Source of the DNA: a virus
DNA: 30,103 bases
Strand: one strand, 5' to 3'
IMG/VR virus record: IMGVR_UViG_3300030419_000073
Location: 1 to 30,103 of that record
Below the pieces are notes generated by a model that ran no database searches, was not told where the DNA came from, and worked only from the letters and a program-made list of their open reading frames with translations. The translations under genes and the position numbers were made by a program. Of the stretch, positions 1-6,949 are shown one piece after another. Positions within the stretch are counted from its first letter, which is position 1, and the number at the start of each line of letters is the position of its first letter.

Positions 1-1
1 C

Positions 2-1465
2 AGTGGCACCAGTGGCTCTGTTTCCGGTCCGTCAAAAGGCGGTGATGTTGGTGCTGGGGAATTTGGTGGGGGAACCAGCGGCACCACAGGTGGTCCCGGA
101 GGTGGTAAAAGCGGCGGGACAGCCGGTGCTTATGGCGGCTTCGACGCGGACGGCGCAAGCTGGGACTGTTTTATTAAAGGAACTCCAGTATTGATGCAGG
201 ATGGCTCTACAAAAGCCATTGAAAAAATTGCAATAGGCGATCTCGTTGCTGGTAAAGACGGCAACGCCAATGAAGTTAAAGCCACACATATTAGAAAGCC
301 AGACATTCCTTTCCTATATGGTTTCAATGGTCATAAACCCTTTGTAACAGCATACCATCCGTTTATGACAAAAGAGGGATGGGGCTGTTTTGAACCGGAG
401 AAGTTTAAAGAACATCGTCCCACTGCATATCAAGAACTTGCTGACGAACAGGACGGTAAAGACCTAATTAAAATTAAAAAGGATTGTGAAATCCTACGTA
501 GCGACAATGAATGGGTATTAGTTGAAGATATTGTTGTTGAAGGTTGTGATCCTAATCTGACAGTATATAATCTTTCCGTAGCTAATGATAAAACTTTTGT
601 AGCAAATAATTATATTGTTCATAATAAAGAAAACGGCTCGGAATGTTTTATTCCCACGGCTCAAGTTACAATGTCTGATGGTTCAAACAAACAAATAAAA
701 GATATTGAAGTTGGCGATAAAGTTATGAGTATAGATGGGGGGGTTAATACAGTTGTAGCCACTCCAGTATTTAACTTAGGCAATAATAAAATTCATGGCT
801 TCAACGGGAAAAAGCCGTTTGTTACATCAATGCACCCAATCCTTACAAAAGAAGGATGGAAAAACTTTAATCCTAAAGCATACAAAGAAAGTTGGCCGGA
901 AGATTATGAAAAAGTTGCGTCTGAAAATGCAGATGGAGTTATTCACGAGATAACAGAAAATGATGAGCTTGCTTGGAAAAATAACACGGACGATGTAACT
1001 TACGTTCCTCTTAAAGACTCAACAGTTTTGCACGAAGACTCAAACTTTAAAGTTTATAACTTAACATTAGATGGCGACCATACTTTTATTGTTGAAGGTT
1101 TGGTTGTTCACAATAAAGGTGAGGGCGGTAAAATAATTTGCACAGCCATGAACAAAATGTATGGCTTCGGCTCTTATCGCAACGCTCTGTGGATGAAGTA
1201 TCAAAGTTCTCACATGATAGCGGAGGAATATGAACTAGGCTACCATAAATTATTTATGCCTCTGGTTAAAAGAATGCCAACAAATAAGTACATTAGAGTG
1301 TTTTTAGAAAAAATGGCTAAAAATCGGACAGTAAATTTGAGAAAAGAAATGCGGGGTCAAAAAACAAACATTGAGTACAAGCTATATAAATATGCAGTTA
1401 GGCCCTTACTTTTTGCAGTTGGTTGGTTAGTTAAGAAAAAGGTACTGTCTAAGACGGAAGTGTAG
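2..1465 (+). CDS. Glycine-rich adhesin-like protein with two tandem Hint domains (5' end outside window)
   Basis: The reading frame is open from the first in-frame codon at base 2, so the gene starts upstream. The first ~55 visible residues are a collagen-like Gly/Ser/Thr stretch, as in phage tail adhesins. Two intein-like Hint domains follow (167-625 and 644-1114), separated by only six residues (KENGSE). A C-terminal domain of ~115 residues begins KGEGGKIICTAMNKMYGFGS and ends in a basic, hydrophobic tail. Both Hint domains begin with Cys and end with His-Asn, but the next residue is Lys, not Cys/Ser/Thr, so classical splicing is not expected; self-cleavage is possible. The stop TAG (1463-1465) abuts the ATG of the desaturase gene. 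A TTG at 191 could be mistaken for a start but lies inside the first Hint domain. I infer a tail or receptor-binding role from the glycine-rich region; the C-terminal domain's function is unknown to me. Confidence 0.8.
   Translation, partial: SGTSGSVSGPSKGGDVGAGEFGGGTSGTTGGPGGGKSGGTAGAYGGFDADGASWDCFIKGTPVLMQDGSTKAIEKIAIGDLVAGKDGNANEVKATHIRKPDIPFLYGFNGHKPFVTAYHPFMTKEGWGCFEPEKFKEHRPTAYQELADEQDGKDLIKIKKDCEILRSDNEWVLVEDIVVEGCDPNLTVYNLSVANDKTFVANNYIVHNKENGSECFIPTAQVTMSDGSNKQIKDIEVGDKVMSIDGGVNTVVATPVFNLGNNKIHGFNGKKPFVTSMHPILTKEGWKNFNPKAYKESWPEDYEKVASENADGVIHEITENDELAWKNNTDDVTYVPLKDSTVLHEDSNFKVYNLTLDGDHTFIVEGLVVHNKGEGGKIICTAMNKMYGFGSYRNALWMKYQSSHMIAEEYELGYHKLFMPLVKRMPTNKYIRVFLEKMAKNRTVNLRKEMRGQKTNIEYKLYKYAVRPLLFAVGWLVKKKVLSKTEV
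167..625 (+). other. Hint (intein-like) domain 1, 153 residues
   Basis: The domain starts at Cys (TGT 167-169) in the block A motif CFIKGTPVLMQDGS, followed by the typical AIEKIAIGD stretch. Block B is PFVTAYHPFMTKEGW, with the conserved T-x-x-H. The C-terminal blocks are VYNLSVANDKTFVANNYIVHN, ending in His-Asn at 620-625 and followed by Lys. No homing-endonuclease insertion fits in 153 residues. The Lys at the +1 position matches bacterial-intein-like domains that cleave rather than splice; that activity is inferred. Confidence 0.88.
644..1114 (+). other. Hint (intein-like) domain 2, 157 residues
   Basis: A second complete copy starts at Cys (644-646) with CFIPTAQVTMSDGSNKQIKD. Block B is PFVTSMHPILTKEGW and the C-terminal blocks are VYNLTLDGDHTFIVEGLVVHN, with His-Asn at 1109-1114 followed by Lys. 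The two copies align through their whole length, notably at the GFNGxKPFVT and KEGW segments. They look like an old tandem duplication that diverged while keeping every catalytic position. Confidence 0.88.
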
Positions 1466-2137
1466 ATGCTAGAAGTTTTTTTATATATATTTTTAGGTTT
1501 TTTATGGTATCAGTTTATTGCTATATTCGCAATCTCAATAGGATTACACAGGGGTCTTTGTCATAAGCAGGTTGAACTATCTAAAGCATATGAAGCGTTT
1601 GCTTTGTTTCTTGTGACTCTTACTGGAGCAAGATCACCTCTTGGGTGGATAGGCGCACACAAAATACATCATGCCACTGCAGATACTGTGGATGATCCCC
1701 ACTCTCCAGATATTAAGGGGTTTTGGAAGGTTCTTTTTAATAGGTGGACTTGCAAAAATATTCCAAGGAAGTATATTAAGGATGAGCTTAAAAATCCTAG
1801 AATTATGTTTTTCCATCAATACTGGAAACACATTCATCTCTCCGCTGCGTTAATAGCTTTGCTAATAGGTATTGATGTATTTATCGTCTTTATAGCCGTA
1901 CCTTTTATTTTAGGCTTCTTGGGTTACGGGTTTTTTAATGCAGCAGGACATAAAGACTTCAGGCCAAGAACAAACAAATGGATAAACATTCTGTCTGCCG
2001 GTGAGGGATATCACGACGCACACCACAACAATCCTAAACAGGTTAGACTTAATAAGTATGATTTGGCCGGTTTTATATTGGAAACGATAAACAAGAGAAA
2101 GTGCTTTTATGGAAGTGTATTGCTCCAGAAAAAATAG
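1466..2137 (+). CDS. Membrane fatty-acid (acyl-CoA/acyl-lipid) desaturase
   Basis: This 223-residue integral membrane protein resembles delta-9 stearoyl-CoA desaturases. All three di-iron histidine boxes are present: HRGLCH (H28, H33), HKIHH (H65, H68, H69) and HDAHH (H183, H186, H187). The accessory NAAGH motif typical of the family is also there. Hydrophobic segments lie near residues 1-25, 40-55 and 120-155. Known members insert a cis double bond into an acyl chain using O2 and electrons from a ferredoxin or cytochrome b5-type donor. It is shorter than most bacterial members (about 270-320 residues), but no box is missing. The ATG directly follows the upstream stop, and the gene is followed by three oxygenase genes. 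A phage copy could alter host membrane fluidity or acyl composition during infection; that role and the exact substrate are inferred. Confidence 0.88.
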   Translation: MLEVFLYIFLGFLWYQFIAIFAISIGLHRGLCHKQVELSKAYEAFALFLVTLTGARSPLGWIGAHKIHHATADTVDDPHSPDIKGFWKVLFNRWTCKNIPRKYIKDELKNPRIMFFHQYWKHIHLSAALIALLIGIDVFIVFIAVPFILGFLGYGFFNAAGHKDFRPRTNKWINILSAGEGYHDAHHNNPKQVRLNKYDLAGFILETINKRKCFYGSVLLQKK

Positions 2138-2939
2138 AAAAGAACTTCCTGCTTTGGGCGTGGTTAAGAATATAAAAATAAATACAAAGTTACTTATAGA
2201 ATACTGCATTGATAAGGGACTTCTTGATACTAAGCTGTATGACGACATAAATGTAACTACTCGCCCTGATGATATAAAGATGACTAGGTTTCCCCTTGTA
2301 GATGGGCGGCTTGATCCATCTTCACACTTTAATACAAATAAAGGGATGCAAAATTTTACAATAGCTAACTCTTACTGCAAGGAAAGCTTTTTTAAAGAAA
2401 AAGACGAAGGGTTTTTGCAAAGCGAAAAGTACAAACAGCTATACTTAACTGAATTTGATTCTTCAAAGCGTTCAGAAAAAGTATCTCTCAATAAAACAAC
2501 TATTTTTGAAAGAAGTAGAAGACTTAATCCAAAACATCCAAGCTATCTTCCAGAAGCCGATGAACACAACTATGGAATAAGAAATTCTTTGGTTTGCGGC
2601 GAAATTGAAAAAGTCTTAAATTGCTTTAAATCACCTCTAGCCAGAGTCAGATTTGCAAATCTATCTTCTAATTTTAAGTTAAAGCCGCACGTAGATTATG
2701 ACCCGTCTTACATAACTAGGTATCACATACCACTAAAAACAAATGAAGATTGTCTTATGTGTGTGTTTGATAAAAATGGAAAAAGTATAAAAAAACATTT
2801 ACCCGCTGATGGGCAAGTCTACTTTTTAAATACTGGTTTAAAACACTGGGCAGAAAACAACTCAAATGAGAACCGCATACATCTTATTGTAGATACAAAA
2901 AGTCAGGAGGATTTGATATCTTTACAGGAGTATAGTTAG
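2109..2939 (+). CDS. Aspartyl/asparaginyl beta-hydroxylase-like (AspH/LpxO-type) Fe(II)/2OG oxygenase
   Basis: The 276-residue protein has a C-terminal double-stranded beta-helix half resembling the Asp_Arg_Hydrox family. Visible metal ligands are H194-x-D196 (in KPHVDYD) and H246 (GLKHWAENN). R256 (NENRIHLIVD) is placed to bind 2-oxoglutarate, ten residues after the distal His. The RYHIPL strand (R204, H206) after the HxD also fits this family. The first ~110 residues are not recognisable. Relatives hydroxylate Asp/Asn side chains or, in LpxO, the secondary acyl chain of lipid A; the substrate here cannot be read from sequence. The ATG at 2109 overlaps the desaturase by 29 bases behind a weak AGAGAAAG; a GTG at 2160 is an alternative start. 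Confidence 0.78.
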   Translation: MEVYCSRKNRKELPALGVVKNIKINTKLLIEYCIDKGLLDTKLYDDINVTTRPDDIKMTRFPLVDGRLDPSSHFNTNKGMQNFTIANSYCKESFFKEKDEGFLQSEKYKQLYLTEFDSSKRSEKVSLNKTTIFERSRRLNPKHPSYLPEADEHNYGIRNSLVCGEIEKVLNCFKSPLARVRFANLSSNFKLKPHVDYDPSYITRYHIPLKTNEDCLMCVFDKNGKSIKKHLPADGQVYFLNTGLKHWAENNSNENRIHLIVDTKSQEDLISLQEYS

Positions 2940-3463
2940 TGTCTGAAGTAATTCAATTTGTAGAAGAAATGCCACAAATACCAGAAGAGTTGTTAGTATA
3001 CGACATAGATAAAATAAAGAGTGGAGTAAATAAGTTTACCGCAACACGAATTAAAAAGAAGGCTCGGTATTCTACCCACGAGGTATCTTCTAAAATACAT
3101 GAGTTTTTAAGTCCGTACTTTGATGGCGAGATAAATATACGATATCAGGTTATGAAATCTCAACTGCCGATTCATATTGATAACCATGCCACACACATTT
3201 TTAACTATGTCTTACTTACGGGTGGGGATAACGTCTTAACTAGATGGTGGAATATGCCAAAAGAAAAGCGATTGGTGTTTTTACCTAATGTCCCCCACGA
3301 TTTCTGCCGAGGGGAAGAACAGGATTACGATCAACTAATATATGAAACAGTAATACCACCAAAAAAATGGTATAAACTTCAAGTCAATATTCCACACGAT
3401 ATATCTGTAATACAGACGCCAAGATTAGGGATTACTGTGTGGGAGAAAAAAGATGAACTCTGA
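2939..3463 (+). CDS. Small Fe(II)/2OG-oxygenase-like or cupin-fold protein
   Basis: This 174-residue protein starts at a GTG sharing its first base with the upstream stop (TAGTG), which implies translational coupling. A core double-stranded beta-helix is suggested by H79-x-D81 (PIHIDNHATH), a second His 72 residues after D81 (H153, in NIPHD) and an Arg nine residues later (R162, in PRLGITV). That layout, HxD...H...R, is the Fe/2OG oxygenase signature. The sequence is divergent, and H115 in the LPNVPHDF segment could be the distal ligand instead. I cannot assign a substrate. It sits between an AspH-like and a TauD-like gene, both overlapping, so a role in the same modification pathway is plausible but inferred. 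Confidence 0.62.
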   Translation: MSEVIQFVEEMPQIPEELLVYDIDKIKSGVNKFTATRIKKKARYSTHEVSSKIHEFLSPYFDGEINIRYQVMKSQLPIHIDNHATHIFNYVLLTGGDNVLTRWWNMPKEKRLVFLPNVPHDFCRGEEQDYDQLIYETVIPPKKWYKLQVNIPHDISVIQTPRLGITVWEKKDEL

Positions 3464-4445
3464 TGTTGCGTATTTCTTAAAAACAAACATTAAAGATTTA
3501 TCAGATGATCAAGTTAAGAAAATTTCAATATTAACAGCATATAATATAAATGTTGTAATTAAAGATCAGGATTTTACTAAAAAAGAACTTGCAAAATTAT
3601 ATTCTTTGTGGGGTCAAAATCCAAAACGAAAGCTTTGGTACGAAGATAAAGAAAACCACGAAGTAATGTATGTTACTAACAAGCACAAAATTGGCAAAGA
3701 AAAAAAGCAGGGGGTTTTTGCTAACGGAGAATTAGGATGGCATTGTGATGGTGCTTTGGCACTTGATCCAGAGGATTGTATAGCTCTGTATTGCCGCCAA
3801 CCTACAAAAGACCCTTGTAACACAATTTTCTCTAACGGAGTGCTTGCGTATAAAACTTTACCCAAAGACGTTAAGGAGCAGATTAAAGATACGTTTCTTA
3901 TATTAGGATACGGAGAGAGAAACTTTCAAAAACTAAAGTTAGACTACTTAGTTAAAACTAAAATTCAGCCGAGGCTATTAAGTAACACCATACCTTACGA
4001 GGTAGACAACGGCAAAGTTTCTTTGGAAGAACATAGAGAGATGCTAGCAGTGTCTAGTAGGGCCAGATCAAAAAATTCTTCTGTAGTTAAAGAGATGCTG
4101 CATCTTAAATCCCGCTTTTCTGATCCAAAAGGTTTGTGGAATTGCGTGTATAAGAAGCTAGTCCATAGGCACAGATTAACAGGCGTAGAAGGACTTTACT
4201 TTCCTTTCACAAATGCTGTTGGATTTAACAATGTGCCAAAAGATGAATGGCAGGAATTATGTGCTTTTTTAGAAAGCCATTATCTAAAACATACATATTC
4301 ACATTTTTGGGAAGAAGGCGATATTGTAGTATTTGATCAGACACAGGGGTTACATAGAAGAGACAACATACCTGTAGACGAAAATAACATTCCTCAAGAA
4401 AGAGAGCTTTGGCGAGGTGCTTTTTGGTATGATGGAATTGTATAA
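3453..4445 (+). CDS. TauD/TfdA-like Fe(II)/2OG dioxygenase
   Basis: The 330-residue protein has the TauD/clavaminate-synthase-like layout. H97-x-D99 lies in LGWHCDGAL, the distal H301 in DQTQGLHRRD, and R321 in RELWRGAFWYDG. The N-terminal region (INVVIKDQDFTKKELAKLYS) resembles the start of the TauD fold. The gap from H301 to R321 is 20 residues rather than the ~15 of TauD, because of a longer loop. Known members hydroxylate small molecules such as taurine, 2,4-D, carnitine precursors and amino acids; the substrate here is unknown. It overlaps the upstream oxygenase by 11 bases and ends 12 bases before the next gene. Base composition is very A+T-rich: a hand count of 3481-3540 gives 13 G+C of 60. 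Confidence 0.82.
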   Translation: MNSDVAYFLKTNIKDLSDDQVKKISILTAYNINVVIKDQDFTKKELAKLYSLWGQNPKRKLWYEDKENHEVMYVTNKHKIGKEKKQGVFANGELGWHCDGALALDPEDCIALYCRQPTKDPCNTIFSNGVLAYKTLPKDVKEQIKDTFLILGYGERNFQKLKLDYLVKTKIQPRLLSNTIPYEVDNGKVSLEEHREMLAVSSRARSKNSSVVKEMLHLKSRFSDPKGLWNCVYKKLVHRHRLTGVEGLYFPFTNAVGFNNVPKDEWQELCAFLESHYLKHTYSHFWEEGDIVVFDQTQGLHRRDNIPVDENNIPQERELWRGAFWYDGIV

Positions 4446-4457
4446 GGCTAAATAATT

Positions 4458-6047
4458 ATGGAAATAACACAAGATCAATTTACAGCTAATATGAATGCAA
4501 TGCCTGAAGAAGCACAGGTACAGGTCATAGAAATTATCGAAAACAATGAACCTCCTGCGCTGCAAGCGTTTGCTGCTAGCTTGGGTATTACGCTTTCTAC
4601 AAGTGCAGATCAAGGGCTAATGGACTCTCCTGAAGCTCTAGAAGAGGGTGGTGGCATGGGGCGGCTATCGCCAAGAGAAAGAAATATTCAGGAGATGCAG
4701 GAGTTTGAAAGCCCCTACCGAGGTAGCTCCGAACCTGATCCTGAGCCTCTTGCAGACCGAGGAATGATCGGATTAAAACCTAGCACAACACCAAGCAAGA
4801 GTCCAGAGGAAGAACCGCAAGGACCAATGGATTCTCCTGATGATTTAGAGGAAGCTGGTGGCATGGGGCGCTTAATGCCAAGAGAAAGAAACATTAGGGA
4901 AGTGAAGGATTTTGATGCCCGCAGGGCTGCTGAACAGATGCAACAGCTAGCGATGGGTGATCAGGTAGTAGGTATGATTGATCAGCCGGGAGCAGAAGAT
5001 CAGACAGGCGTAGCTGATGATGTACCCATGAATGCAAGGGAAGGCGCGTACATTGTAAACGCAGCCGCTATTGCAAAGGTGGGTAAAAAGGACTTTGAAG
5101 AGCGCATCATTGAACCTGCTATTGAATACCTAAGAGAAAAAGAGGGTATAGAGATAGACAAAGCTAATATTACAAGGCCAGCACAGCAGGTTAATGGTGA
5201 GCAAAAAATACTGGCTTCAAATAAAGAGTACCATATTCCTCCAGAATTAGCCGAAGTGATAGGTACGGACCTGCTTGACAAGATTAACAAGCGGGGTGAA
5301 GCGGAGACAGAGAAGAAGTTAGAGGAGCAAGAGCAACAGCCCCAGCAAAAGCAGGAAGCTCCTATAAGAGCTAACACCGGGGGTGAGATTAAACCTAAAA
5401 AAAAGCCAAAAGTCCCCCTTCTAGATAAAAGGGGGGAGATTGATATGCTTGCACGGTTATTGATTGCTGAGTCTGAAGGTGAAGGCCGAGAAGGGATGCA
5501 AGCAGTTGCTAACGTAGTTCAAAACAGAATAGATGACTCTTCACCAAACACGGGTTTTAAGAATCAAAAAACTTTTGAAAGCGTTATCACCGCAAAAAAT
5601 GAATTTGCAGGGTACGCTAATGACAACTACTACAAAGCCCCATCAAAAGGTGCTGCTTGGAAAATGGCTTTAGATGTAGCTAAAAAAGCAGTTGAAGGTA
5701 AACTACAGGACATTACTGAAGGCTCTACGTACTATAGAAACAAAAACACGCCCATAGGAACAGAAGGTTCAACTAAAGAAGGACAGGGATTTTTTGATAA
5801 GGCTTTAGCTAAGGGCGACCTTGAAATATTTAGAAATATTGGAAAACACACGTTTTACAAAGATACAAGGTCTTCTACGTATGTCCCCCGACCTAAAATA
5901 AAACCCCCGCTGCCAGCGCAGCAAACACAAAACAATTTTATGGGGTCCGCTCCCCCCATAGGTTCTCCTGAAGATGAAAGGATAAACCAAGAAGCAAGCG
6001 AGCGACTTGATGCAGCCACCCGCCAAGCAGCGGCCCTGCGAAAATAA
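4458..6047 (+). CDS. Virion-associated-type protein with SleB/CwlJ-like cell-wall hydrolase domain
   Basis: The 529-residue protein has three parts. Residues 1-150 are acidic and low in complexity, with a 32-residue motif repeated twice (MDSP...GGMGRL.PRERNI). Residues ~165-320 hold a segment (PMNAREGAYIVNAAAIAKVG) that I associate with marine phage structural proteins, then a charged Gln/Glu linker. Residues ~333-450 match the SleB/CwlJ hydrolase_2 family: LARLLIAESEGEGREGMQAV with the presumed catalytic Glu338, then ANVVQNRI and later TEGSTYYRN. Family members cleave peptidoglycan. There is no signal peptide or membrane segment, and the gene lies directly before the scaffold rather than with the lysis genes. 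I therefore favour a virion-borne lysin that opens the wall at entry, though it could also serve as endolysin. Confidence 0.8.
   Translation: MEITQDQFTANMNAMPEEAQVQVIEIIENNEPPALQAFAASLGITLSTSADQGLMDSPEALEEGGGMGRLSPRERNIQEMQEFESPYRGSSEPDPEPLADRGMIGLKPSTTPSKSPEEEPQGPMDSPDDLEEAGGMGRLMPRERNIREVKDFDARRAAEQMQQLAMGDQVVGMIDQPGAEDQTGVADDVPMNAREGAYIVNAAAIAKVGKKDFEERIIEPAIEYLREKEGIEIDKANITRPAQQVNGEQKILASNKEYHIPPELAEVIGTDLLDKINKRGEAETEKKLEEQEQQPQQKQEAPIRANTGGEIKPKKKPKVPLLDKRGEIDMLARLLIAESEGEGREGMQAVANVVQNRIDDSSPNTGFKNQKTFESVITAKNEFAGYANDNYYKAPSKGAAWKMALDVAKKAVEGKLQDITEGSTYYRNKNTPIGTEGSTKEGQGFFDKALAKGDLEIFRNIGKHTFYKDTRSSTYVPRPKIKPPLPAQQTQNNFMGSAPPIGSPEDERINQEASERLDAATRQAAALRK
4611..4706 (+). repeat. 32-residue internal repeat, copy 1
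   Basis: This in-frame segment of the SleB-domain gene encodes QGLMDSPEALEEGGGMGRLS followed by PRERNIQEMQEF. The second copy is 207 bases downstream (start to start). Confidence 0.85.
4818..4913 (+). repeat. 32-residue internal repeat, copy 2
   Basis: It encodes QGPMDSPDDLEEAGGMGRLM followed by PRERNIREVKDF. About 21 of 32 residues match copy 1, without gaps. Conservation is strongest in GGMGRL and PRERNI. Confidence 0.85.
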
Positions 6048-6053
6048 CCCAAC

Positions 6054-6085
6054 TGCGGCTACCCCTCAGAGGCCCCGCAAGGAGG
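6054..6085 (+). promoter_or_regulatory. Leader hairpin plus strong Shine-Dalgarno before the scaffold/capsid genes
   Basis: The only sizeable gap in this stretch (6048-6089) contains TGCGG (6054-6058) able to pair with CCGCA (6075-6079). A possible inner CCT/AGG pair (6064-6066 with 6070-6072) lies within it. The closing A of the stem is also the first base of the Shine-Dalgarno AAGGAGG (6079-6085), four bases before the ATG. The pairing is short. I infer a role in translation or mRNA processing only because it sits before the most heavily expressed genes. Confidence 0.4.
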
Positions 6086-6089
6086 AAAA

Positions 6090-6929
6090 ATGACTACCCA
6101 AGAACAGGAAAATCTAGGCCCCTATCGTGGCAAATATCGTTCTGAATTAGAGGATAATGCACAAGACGAACAGGCTACCCTAGAAGAAAGTGAAACTGAA
6201 GGCGAGGTTATTGATGATGAAACCATTTCCGTCTCTACAGAAGTAAAGACGGAGGAGCATGACTACAAGAAACGCTATGATGATCTCAAGAAGCATTACG
6301 ACTCTAAACTCTACGAGTGGAAAGAAGAACGTGAACAGCTTATGCAAGGACCGCAACCTATAGAGGAATCTCCTGAAGAGGATGCGGACATTGCAAACTT
6401 TAAAGAGAATTATCCTGACGTTTACAACGTAGTTGAAGCTATGACTACTAAAAATTCTGCAAAAGAAGTTCAAGAACTAAAAGAAGAGATTGAACGTCTT
6501 TCTGCAAAGGAAGAGCAGTTACAAGCTAAAAATGCTTACCAAGCACTATTAGCCCTGCATCCAGACTTCTCTGATATCAAGAAGTCAGACCAGTTTAAAG
6601 AATGGTTAGGAAAGCAGCCACCTAGTATTGCGGATGGAATCACCAAAAATAATAACGATGTTCAGTACGCCTCTCGCGTTCTAGATTTGTACAAAGCAGA
6701 TACAGCTAGTACAAAGAAAACCAGAGGGCGTCCATCTAAGAAACAGTTAGAAGCTGCGGCAGAGGCTGTTACTCGGACTACCCCTGTTAACGTCTCTACT
6801 AATAATAGCGATGCTAATAAAAAAGTATGGACGACCTCAGAGATACGTAGACTCAAACCGCATGAGTTTGACAAGCTTGAAGCAGAGCTAGATCAGGCAA
6901 ATGCGGAGGGACGTATCGTTAATGGCTAA
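6090..6929 (+). CDS. Scaffolding protein (putative)
   Basis: This 279-residue, very hydrophilic protein is rich in Glu, Lys and Gln, with an extended acidic N-terminus. Predicted coiled coil covers residues ~60-85 and ~120-155 (KEVQELKEEIERLSAKEEQL). A basic patch KKTRGRPSKK lies near residue 210, and the C-terminal helix (EIRRLKPHEFDKLEAELD) is charged. Internal scaffolds that drive capsid assembly and then leave have this composition and C-terminal helix. Its position 20 bases before the major capsid gene is the standard one. The start is fixed by AAGGAGG four bases upstream. The GRP segment resembles an AT-hook, but I would not claim DNA binding. The assignment rests on context and composition rather than a diagnostic motif. 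Confidence 0.72.
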   Translation: MTTQEQENLGPYRGKYRSELEDNAQDEQATLEESETEGEVIDDETISVSTEVKTEEHDYKKRYDDLKKHYDSKLYEWKEEREQLMQGPQPIEESPEEDADIANFKENYPDVYNVVEAMTTKNSAKEVQELKEEIERLSAKEEQLQAKNAYQALLALHPDFSDIKKSDQFKEWLGKQPPSIADGITKNNNDVQYASRVLDLYKADTASTKKTRGRPSKKQLEAAAEAVTRTTPVNVSTNNSDANKKVWTTSEIRRLKPHEFDKLEAELDQANAEGRIVNG

Positions 6930-6949
6930 ACTTATAGAAAGGTAAGGAA

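Noticed and set aside
3-194. Open frame of 63 residues beginning at base 3
   Set aside because: It overlaps the glycine-rich frame that starts at base 2 and continues into the first Hint domain; the latter gives a coherent protein and this one does not.
191-196. TTG/ATG at 191-194 as the start of the Hint protein
   Set aside because: It would remove the essential first Cys (167) and block A; the frame is open to the left edge.
167-1114. Classical protein-splicing inteins
   Set aside because: Both domains are followed by Lys rather than Cys, Ser or Thr, and neither has a homing-endonuclease domain.
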